From contig JANQQH010000073.1 in assembly GCA_028285025.1 (NCBI GenBank), positions 1-6,248 of the forward strand: 6,248 nucleotides of DNA, in the 5' to 3' direction. The DNA comes from Hyphomicrobiaceae bacterium. Its GTDB lineage: Bacteria > Pseudomonadota > Alphaproteobacteria > Rhizobiales > HXMU1428-3. Below the pieces are notes generated by a model that saw only the letters and a program-made list of their open reading frames with translations, ran no database searches and had not been told where the DNA came from. Positions 1 to 5,287 of this stretch are shown piece after piece; the stretch's first letter is position 1, and each line of letters starts with the position of its first letter. Both the position numbers and the translations under genes were made by a program.

Positions 1-512
1 GCCTTTTGCTTAACCCGCGCAGTAAGGCCTCCAACAGTATGACGCAGCGTATCTCTAGCATCATTATAAAGCGCCAAATGATCAGCAACCAACTTAGGAT
101 GGCTCTTTTGAAAATCTCCAAATTCAACCGGTTTGTCTGCTAGCAAGGCTTTAAGGCGAATTTCAGTAATTTTTAAGTTAACATAGCGCGCCGCCATCTG
201 ATCTTGATCGCTCATAGCAGCAGCTGGGGTCAAACTAACTAGCACATCCCCTTTTTTCACTTCCTGACCAGAGCGATGATTAATGGTTTTTACAATACCA
301 CCTTCAAAATGCTCAACCCGCACAACAGACCCGTGAGGCACAATTTTACCCTCAGTGATGGCCATTTCATAGAGCGGTGCAACACTGGCAATTCCAATAA
401 TAATAAAGAAAAAGACACACAAAACACTCGTCATCTTTAGGAAGAAATAATCCCACTCTCCCCCTTGAATATCAATTGGCAAGGCCAAATTATCTTGTTC
501 GACATATGACAT
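1..512 (-). CDS. HlyD-family T1SS membrane fusion protein, N-terminal part (partial)
   Basis: This is the periplasmic adaptor that links the inner-membrane ABC exporter to a TolC-like outer-membrane channel. The first 170 residues are present and the rest lies beyond the left edge. Seen: a short cytoplasmic head (residues 1-22), one membrane segment (about 23-47, rich in V, F and I), then a lipoyl/barrel-sandwich half motif at about 55-94 (GKIVPHG, RVEHFEGGIVKTI, SGQEVKKGDVLVSL). That last pattern is typical of the PrtE/LapC/HlyD adaptors of T1SS rather than of RND pumps. Residues from about 100 onward look helical and should begin the periplasmic hairpin. The start is the ATG at 512-510; an in-frame TAA lies immediately upstream, so no longer start is possible. 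A modest AGGG ribosome site (527-524) sits 11 bases before it. The gene lies 80 bases behind the 737-residue ABC gene with no obvious terminator between, so co-transcription is likely. Confidence 0.93.
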   Translation of the reverse strand, partial: MSYVEQDNLALPIDIQGGEWDYFFLKMTSVLCVFFFIIIGIASVAPLYEMAITEGKIVPHGSVVRVEHFEGGIVKTINHRSGQEVKKGDVLVSLTPAAAMSDQDQMAARYVNLKITEIRLKALLADKPVEFGDFQKSHPKLVADHLALYNDARDTLRHTVGGLTARVKQK

Positions 513-592
513 TTATCAATTCGCCCTACGCAAATTTAATACATTCCAACATTTATAAAACCAAAATAGTCTTAAAATCTCTTTACCCAACA

Positions 593-2806
593 TTAACCAG
601 CCTGCTTTTGAGAATTGAGATAATCTTCAACCGTAAGATCATTGACCAACATGCCATTATGAAGCTGCAAAATTCGATCACAAACCCTGATATGACTGGG
701 GCGATTGGTAACCAAAACCACAGTTCTTTTGCCCTTTGATTTTTGCAATTGAGAGATAAAGTGTCTGTCTGTCACAGCATCAAAATGCGCACCAGGATTA
801 TCCAATAGTAAAATCGGACCGTTCACCAAATAAGCTCTAGCCAAAGCAACCCTGGCAATATCATTATCGTGCAAGTCTCCCTTACCGTGACGTAAAGGCC
901 GATCCAGTCCGCCAATCATCAACGGATCATCTTTCAAAACGCCAGCCAATTCTAAGGCCTCAAACATATCTTGCTGACTTGACAATGGATTGGACAACAA
1001 TAAGTTTTGAGCTAAAGATCCATAAAAAACTGAAATTTCTTGTGGCATAAACCCAATTGAAGAACGCACTTCGCCAACATCGAGCTGTTGGATATTAATA
1101 TTATCAAGAAAAACCCGCCCAGCCTGAGGACGATAAAGCCCAAGTAAGATCTTCAAAACAGTTGATTTTCCGGCCCCTGTCCCGCCAGTTAGAGCCACTA
1201 ATTCTCCATGATTAATTTCAAAATTAACACCTTTCAAAACTGGCTCAGCCTTAGCACTATAACGAAAAGAGACATTTTCAAATTTAATGCCCCCTTCAAA
1301 CTTACGTAACGAATTAGGTCGCCCTTTAAACCGTCTTTCTCTCTCAATGCCCATCAAACGGTCCAATTGCAAAACACTTAGTTTTAATTGCCCAATACGA
1401 TTAAGAGAAAGAAAGGCAATTTGGATTGGACTTAAAATGCGCCAAACAATCATCATAATCGCAATCAACGCACCCGTATCAAGTGTCCCCTCAATAACCT
1501 GATAGGCTCCAAGAGCAATTGTTGCCAGCCCTGCTAACATAACAAAAGTCTGAGCAACAGCTTGCATAGAGGTATCAAAAAACCGTCCTCGAAACATGCT
1601 ATAGGCAGAAATTTGCGCAATTCGAGAATGTCGAGCTAACCATAAATCTTCAATGCCCAATTCACGAATGGCGTGCATCTTATTTGCCAATTCCATAGAC
1701 ATGCGATTATATTGTGAACGATCATGGCCAGACGTTTTACCTCTTTGTCGAGACGCCGGCAGGGTAAAAAAAGCAAGTACGGCAAACATCAAAACCAAAA
1801 TCAATGGAACAACCACCAACCACCCTGACATAAGAGCGATCAAACCAAAAAATAGAATTAAAAACGGCAAATCTAAAAGGGTACTCGCCAAATTCCCTGT
1901 CAAAAGGTCCCGAATAGATTCAAATTGTCTAAATTGCACAATCTGCTTGTTGACAGAGGCCGTTTCTGTCATCTGAACAGGTAACGTCAAAATTTGACGA
2001 AAGACTTTATTGGTAATTTCTGCATCCATACGCGCACCAATAAAGCTCAAGATCTTCCCCCTCATACGCCTTATGGCCACTTCAAATAAAACAGTTAGAC
2101 AGATACCAACAAACAGGAAAATAAGCGTATCAAGCGCTTGACCACCAATCACCTGGTTATAAACAGTCATGGTGTAAAGCGGGGTTGCAATAACAAGAAT
2201 ATTGGCAAGGCATGTTAAAAACAAAGCCGCATATATTGGCCGCTTTAATTTAAAAAGGGCAGCAAAAAACCAAGACCCTTTTTTCTCTTCTACATCCCCT
2301 AACAGGGCATCATTTGACTCAAGTAGAATAAGCTCCTTAGCTTTAGAAATTGTACGCCATTCAACAGTACAAGGTCCATTTTTATTATAGGCTTTATAGT
2401 CTCCACTCTCCAACCTTTGAACAATGATCATAGGACCATCTTTAAAATCTAACAAACAAGGAAAAATATTTTTAGCCCATTTTAAAAAGGAAACTCTTTT
2501 TCTGCTCGTATTGTAGCCAATATTTGCTAAAACTGTCTGCAAAACAGCCATATCAGCCACTGGTTCAAGGTGGGGCAATGCCTCCATAAGATGGCGTTCA
2601 TCACCAGACCATTTCAGCAACCCCACAAGCTGATGCAAACAAATTTCATATGGCGTGAAAGTCTCGGTATTCTTTTCCCCGACCTGGTTTTCAAAAAAGT
2701 CCTGTAATTGCAAATATTGTTCATGAACTTTATTAATAGTCTCTTTTTTCGGCCCCATTAACACATGACTTAAATCAGGAGAAACATCGTCTAATCGATT
2801 AACCAT
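593..2806 (-). CDS. T1SS ABC half-transporter with C39-like N-terminal domain; degenerate signature, catalytic Glu and H-loop
   Basis: An inner-membrane ABC exporter subunit of the HlyB/LapB class, 737 residues, usual length for this class. Domains: a cytoplasmic C39-peptidase-like domain (about 48-165) without a recognisable catalytic Cys/His arrangement, so probably a substrate-docking domain as in HlyB; a six-helix membrane domain (about 185-465; hydrophobic runs near 190-212, 227-245, 310-350 and 418-460); and a nucleotide-binding domain (about 505-730). ATP site, seen directly: A-loop Tyr516, intact Walker A GGTGAGKS (541-548, Lys547) and Q-loop Gln589. The LSGGQ signature is replaced by LHDND (645-649), still followed by ARVALARA. 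Walker B ends LLLDNP, so the catalytic Glu is Asn670. The H-loop reads VTNRPS, so the His is Asn701. Known for the family: this Glu and His are needed for hydrolysis. Inferred: the subunit can bind ATP but is unlikely to hydrolyse it alone. The start overlaps the upstream ABC gene stop by one base and has a strong GGAGG site, so the two products are probably made together and pair. Confidence 0.93.
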   Translation of the reverse strand: MVNRLDDVSPDLSHVLMGPKKETINKVHEQYLQLQDFFENQVGEKNTETFTPYEICLHQLVGLLKWSGDERHLMEALPHLEPVADMAVLQTVLANIGYNTSRKRVSFLKWAKNIFPCLLDFKDGPMIIVQRLESGDYKAYNKNGPCTVEWRTISKAKELILLESNDALLGDVEEKKGSWFFAALFKLKRPIYAALFLTCLANILVIATPLYTMTVYNQVIGGQALDTLIFLFVGICLTVLFEVAIRRMRGKILSFIGARMDAEITNKVFRQILTLPVQMTETASVNKQIVQFRQFESIRDLLTGNLASTLLDLPFLILFFGLIALMSGWLVVVPLILVLMFAVLAFFTLPASRQRGKTSGHDRSQYNRMSMELANKMHAIRELGIEDLWLARHSRIAQISAYSMFRGRFFDTSMQAVAQTFVMLAGLATIALGAYQVIEGTLDTGALIAIMMIVWRILSPIQIAFLSLNRIGQLKLSVLQLDRLMGIERERRFKGRPNSLRKFEGGIKFENVSFRYSAKAEPVLKGVNFEINHGELVALTGGTGAGKSTVLKILLGLYRPQAGRVFLDNINIQQLDVGEVRSSIGFMPQEISVFYGSLAQNLLLSNPLSSQQDMFEALELAGVLKDDPLMIGGLDRPLRHGKGDLHDNDIARVALARAYLVNGPILLLDNPGAHFDAVTDRHFISQLQKSKGKRTVVLVTNRPSHIRVCDRILQLHNGMLVNDLTVEDYLNSQKQAG

Positions 2807-2820
2807 TACACAGCCTCCCC
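2804..2820 (-). promoter_or_regulatory. TAATG stop-start overlap with strong Shine-Dalgarno
   Basis: The TAA stop of the 593-residue ABC gene (2808-2806) shares its last base with the ATG of the 737-residue ABC gene (2806-2804). A GGGGAGG run (2820-2814) lies 7 bases before the ATG, inside the coding end of the first gene. This fixes the second start and suggests translational coupling, giving near-equal amounts of the two subunits. The site is read directly from the sequence; the coupling is inferred. Confidence 0.85.
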
Positions 2821-4587
2821 TAATGCTTTCACATTCTGAGTAACGACACTTCCTCCAGAAGATTGAAAGTGAATTTGTCCATCTGCAAACGCTAACATGC
2901 GGTCAGCTAATTGAAAATATGACGGCCTCATTGTAGACAATACAATGGTAATGTTATGCCGCAATGCACCCAAACACCGAACAAATTGCTGGTCAGCTTC
3001 CCGATCAAGAAACATTTGCGGCTCATCTAAAACCAACACTTTGGGCAACATTGCAATGGCCCGGGTTAAAATAATGCGGCGCACCAAACCTTGAGGTAAT
3101 TTTTCAGCTGCCCCATCGCCTACCTGCGTATCATAACCAAGCGACAAACGGTTAATATCATAATCAACCCCTGTCATCCCTGCAGCCCACCGCACTTCAT
3201 CAATTGTCGGTCCTGTTCCAAACAAACTAAGGTTTTCCAAAATCGTCCCATCAAATAAAGCAGATTTTGGCCCAACCATCACAATTGAACCCGGGTTCCC
3301 ATTACGGTAAAAATTCACGTCAATATTATTATAAAGCACTTGCCCCTGATAAACGTCTTGTAAGCCGGCAAGACATTTTAAAAAGGCTGTTTTTGCTTTA
3401 TTATCTGGTCCGGTAATCCCAAGACATTCTCCCCCTTCAATCGACAATGATATCGGCTGAAGGATAGGTTTTCCTTTTTCTAAAATTGTAACGTTGACCA
3501 AATTGATTAATGGTTGCCCCTCACGCCCATCAGCAACCCCTTCGCTTGGTCTTTGTGGCAAAGCAAACAGCTCGCTAGCTTCTTGCAAGGCCAATTCAAG
3601 CTTTTGAAATTCTGACCAAAGGCTAGCAAAACGCACAACAGGTTGAATAATACGCCCAGCAAGTAATGTGCAAGCTGCCAACGTACCAATAGACAGATCA
3701 CTCAACACTGCATAAATTGCCCCAACGCTAACCGTTGCAACAATAGTAACATTACCCAAAATCGCACTGATCGATTGAGCCGTTGCTGAAGCCTGAATGG
3801 CTCCATAATTCGTTTTTGCGCGCGCTTTTTGCAATCTTTCAAAACGACGCAGCATAAACTGTTCCATGGAAAGCCCTTTCAGGGTCATCACCCCGCGCAA
3901 GCACTCAGCAACAAAATCATAAGTTTTATTGTCTTGATCCTCTCGCTCTTCAAACCGTTCACGCAAATTACGGCCAAATCGCAAAGTCAAAACCGCAAAA
4001 ATTATTAAAACACCAATGGGAACCAAAACAAGAGAACCGGCGATCATGGCCATGACCCCAACAAGAATAAGCACAAACGGCAAATCAATAATCAGCAAAC
4101 TATTAGGGCCACCATAAAAATCAGCCAAACGAAAGATCGAGGTTAAACGGTCCATATGGGTTTGGGTACGGTCCTCAGTAACAGAGTCTAAGGGAGAATT
4201 TAACAAATGTTTCACTGCACCATGGCTCGCGCCAACCTCAAAACGCGTTGCAGCCCATCCCAAAGTATAGGCTCTTCCAAGGCGCAGCAAAAATTCTAAA
4301 ACCAGCACCCCAACGAACCCTAAAACCAATATGGAAAGCGTATTAAAAGATTGATTAGGAATGATACGGTCATAAACTTGCAAAATAAGAATTGGCAGGC
4401 CAACACCAAGAATATTAATGATGACAGAAGAAACCCAAATAGGAAAAGGCATCCTTAAAAGATCTGTATAAGGAACATTATGAGCTTTCAATCGCCCAAT
4501 ACTGATCGGCCATAAAAGGTTTCTTAATTTAACAAAACCATTGGCCCAACCAAATGTTTTTTGTGCAACTTTTTGATTATCCAACAT
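2806..4587 (-). CDS. T1SS ABC half-transporter with degenerate nucleotide-binding domain
   Basis: An inner-membrane ABC exporter subunit of 593 residues, about the length of PrtD-like T1SS ATPases, with no C39-like domain. The membrane domain spans about 45-320 (hydrophobic runs near 49-71, 85-103, 163-200 and 272-312). It carries ILQVYDRIIPNQS (68-80) in the first loop, a hallmark of T1SS and LapB/PrtD membrane domains. The nucleotide-binding domain (about 360-575) is unusual. The A-loop aromatic is absent (VTILEKGKPIL). Walker A reads GPDNKAKT (393-400), keeping Lys399 and Thr400 but with Asn and Ala where the second and third glycines belong. The Q-loop Gln is Pro440 and the signature is LPQGL (497-501). 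The H-loop His is Met553 (STMRPS). Only Walker B, LVLDEP with Asp521-Glu522, is intact. The reading frame is open throughout and the fold landmarks keep their spacing, so this looks like a maintained, altered subunit rather than a pseudogene. The start is ATG 4587-4585 with a weak AAAGAG close upstream. It is the first gene of the leftward block and probably the partner of the 737-residue subunit. Confidence 0.92.
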   Translation of the reverse strand: MLDNQKVAQKTFGWANGFVKLRNLLWPISIGRLKAHNVPYTDLLRMPFPIWVSSVIINILGVGLPILILQVYDRIIPNQSFNTLSILVLGFVGVLVLEFLLRLGRAYTLGWAATRFEVGASHGAVKHLLNSPLDSVTEDRTQTHMDRLTSIFRLADFYGGPNSLLIIDLPFVLILVGVMAMIAGSLVLVPIGVLIIFAVLTLRFGRNLRERFEEREDQDNKTYDFVAECLRGVMTLKGLSMEQFMLRRFERLQKARAKTNYGAIQASATAQSISAILGNVTIVATVSVGAIYAVLSDLSIGTLAACTLLAGRIIQPVVRFASLWSEFQKLELALQEASELFALPQRPSEGVADGREGQPLINLVNVTILEKGKPILQPISLSIEGGECLGITGPDNKAKTAFLKCLAGLQDVYQGQVLYNNIDVNFYRNGNPGSIVMVGPKSALFDGTILENLSLFGTGPTIDEVRWAAGMTGVDYDINRLSLGYDTQVGDGAAEKLPQGLVRRIILTRAIAMLPKVLVLDEPQMFLDREADQQFVRCLGALRHNITIVLSTMRPSYFQLADRMLAFADGQIHFQSSGGSVVTQNVKALGEAV

Positions 4588-4697
4588 AGACTCTTTGGCT
4601 GATCAACATAACACTGAAATGTCAAAGTTAAAGACGTGTAAAACCACCTGCCAAGCTCTCCACTTGACATGAGCAAAAAATCTTAAGCTCTAGTTAA

Positions 4698-4722
4698 CAA
4701 ACAATCTAACGACACTTGTTTG
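4698..4722. repeat. Inverted repeat, 7-base arms
   Basis: CAAACAA (4698-4704) is matched exactly by TTGTTTG (4716-4722) across an 11-base gap. The right arm overlaps a plus-strand TTGACA (4720-4725), so it could be an operator if that is a real -35. An arm of this length can also arise by chance in AT-rich DNA. Confidence 0.3.
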
Positions 4723-4818
4723 ACAAAGGTTTAAAATTTCTAACTTTACTTATCTATTTTTTGTTTAAATTTGAGCCATTAAAGAAAATATAATTAAAAT
4801 GGCAAAAATACTTTAAGG

Positions 4819-4868
4819 TACTGTTAAACAAAACAGTAAATTCACATTGATGAAAAAGAAACAGTAAA
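4819..4868. repeat. Inverted repeat plus 10-base direct repeat (AAACAGTAAA)
   Basis: TACTGTT (4819-4825) pairs exactly with AACAGTA (4832-4838) across a 6-base loop. The right arm is part of AAACAGTAAA (4831-4840), which is repeated exactly at 4859-4868, 28 bases further on. Three related half-sites within 50 bases could be binding sites for one regulator; the 28-base step is not far from three helical turns minus a few bases. No known regulator is assigned. Confidence 0.35.
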
Positions 4869-5016
4869 AAATTCCGTAACCGCAACCTCTCACCCAAAGT
4901 TCTATAAAAGATCAATAGAAAATCCCATAACATTTTCAGAATATGCAAACCGCATGATCACATTTGAGAATGGAACCTCAAGTCAATTTGCCGATATTGA
5001 ACGGATTAAATTTTAA
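4840..5016 (+). pseudogene. Possible decayed C-terminus of a secreted repeat protein
   Basis: A plus-strand frame is open from just after a stop at 4837-4839 to TAA at 5014-5016, 58 codons, with no suitable start except an internal ATG (4954) that would leave only 20 residues. The end reads MITFENGTSSQFADIERIKF, then stop. The pattern (hydrophobic)-T-F-x-(N/D)-G-T-x4-F-x-(D/N)-I-E-x-I is reminiscent of the segments near the ends of RTX and cadherin-type secreted proteins in proteobacteria, though this is from memory, not a search. If right, it is the tail of an old gene (perhaps an earlier substrate of this T1SS) whose body has been lost. The alternative is chance: the stretch is short and there is no start, ribosome site or terminator to support a live gene. 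Confidence 0.3.
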
Positions 5017-5116
5017 AGAAATTTGTTTCTACCCAATAAACAGCCCAATGGGATTCTTCTCTTTTAGGCTATTTGAAAAGTAAATTTTCCACTCATTCTT
5101 AGCCCATTATGAAGCA

Positions 5117-5142
5117 AACAGATATCCTATTATCTATCTGTT
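5117..5142. repeat. Inverted repeat, 8-base arms
   Basis: AACAGATA (5117-5124) matches TATCTGTT (5135-5142) exactly across a 10-base gap. It lies about 145 bases before the adhesin start and is a candidate operator. It is not a good intrinsic terminator, because the stem is AT-rich and the next T run (5155-5160) is displaced by more than ten bases. Confidence 0.4.
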
Positions 5143-5160
5143 AACCATGACCCCTTTTTT

Positions 5161-5188
5161 ACTCTTAAGATTTCCTTGAAGTAAGAGT
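5161..5188. repeat. Inverted repeat, 7-base arms
   Basis: ACTCTTA (5161-5167) matches TAAGAGT (5182-5188) exactly across a 14-base gap. It starts 19 bases after the previous inverted repeat ends, giving two dyads in tandem about 100-170 bases before the adhesin start, a common place for operators. Function is inferred only. Confidence 0.35.
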
Positions 5189-5224
5189 CAAGTAATCTTT
5201 CCTAGTAATTATTAAGCGATAATT

Positions 5225-5247
5225 CTGCCAATCCCTTGCCAAGGCAG
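5225..5247. repeat. Compound dyad/hairpin 40 bases before the adhesin start
   Basis: CTGCC (5225-5229) pairs with GGCAG (5243-5247), and nested inside its right side is CCTTG-C-CAAGG (5234-5244). The two foldings exclude each other, since both use 5243-5244. TGCCAA also occurs twice (5226-5231 and 5238-5243). It is the most GC-rich spot in the spacer. If transcribed, it lies in the adhesin leader and could offer two alternative short hairpins. No T run follows, so it is not a terminator. Confidence 0.35.
5226..5241 (-). promoter_or_regulatory. Weak sigma-54-like (-24/-12) match
   Basis: The minus strand reads TGGCAAGGGATTGGCA. Against the sigma-54 consensus TGGCACG-N4-TTGCW it differs at one -24 base and one -12 base and keeps the GG-N10-GC spacing. 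It points toward the T1SS block but would leave a leader of about 640 bases. It overlaps the dyad at 5225-5247, which may explain the match by chance. Confidence 0.15.
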
Positions 5248-5287
5248 TTATGTAAAGACGATATTTTAAACTTCAAGAGTTCAATCA

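Larger units (their letters stand above)
4588..5287. other. 700-base AT-rich divergent spacer between T1SS genes and adhesin
   Basis: This spacer should hold the promoters for both the leftward T1SS block and the rightward adhesin gene. No convincing paired -35/-10 was found for either. Isolated pieces are a plus-strand TTGACA (4720-4725) without a good -10, a plus-strand TATAAT (4789-4794) without a good -35, and a minus-strand TTGACA (4625-4620) without a good -10. Several short inverted or direct repeats (listed separately) and one possible gene remnant (4840-5016) lie here. No tRNA, rRNA or recognisable riboswitch was seen. The length is generous for a simple divergent promoter and suggests either long leaders, several regulators, or remains of former genes. 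Confidence 0.7.

Noticed and set aside
513..592. Terminator between the 737-residue ABC gene and the HlyD gene
   Set aside because: No GC-rich stem followed by a T run on the minus strand; read-through is more likely.
476..739. Plus-strand 87-codon open frame across the start of the HlyD gene and the end of the 737-residue ABC gene
   Set aside because: It is antisense to two well-supported genes, with no family resemblance and no good ribosome site.
1287..2390. Plus-strand open frames at 1287-1502, 1653-1976 and 2202-2390
   Set aside because: All are antisense to the 737-residue ABC gene, with atypical composition and no recognisable domains.
3507..3701. Minus-strand 64-codon frame inside the 593-residue ABC gene
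   Set aside because: It is an out-of-frame shadow of a strong coding region.
4597..4625. Minus-strand TTGACA (4625-4620) as the -35 of the T1SS promoter
   Set aside because: The base run at a 17-base spacing is TCAGCC, not a -10, and TATGTT lies only 9 bases away.
4638..4654. Minus-strand TGGCAG-N5-TTTAC as a sigma-54 promoter
   Set aside because: The invariant GC at -12 is absent.
4653..4691. Direct repeat AAGCTCT at 4653-4659 and 4685-4691
   Set aside because: Seven bases is too short to stand out from chance and nothing else supports it.
4720..4794. Plus-strand TTGACA (4720-4725) and TATAAT (4789-4794) as a promoter
   Set aside because: Each is a good hexamer alone, but they are far too distant to pair, and neither has an acceptable partner at 16-18 bases.
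4754..4948. Minus-strand 64-codon frame in the spacer, rich in Phe and Leu
   Set aside because: It would start at TTG with no ribosome site; the Phe/Leu richness is what AT-rich non-coding DNA gives when read in this way, and it overlaps the plus-strand remnant candidate.
4947..4966. CRP-like site around GATCACATTT
   Set aside because: Only one half-site matches; the other half is unrelated.
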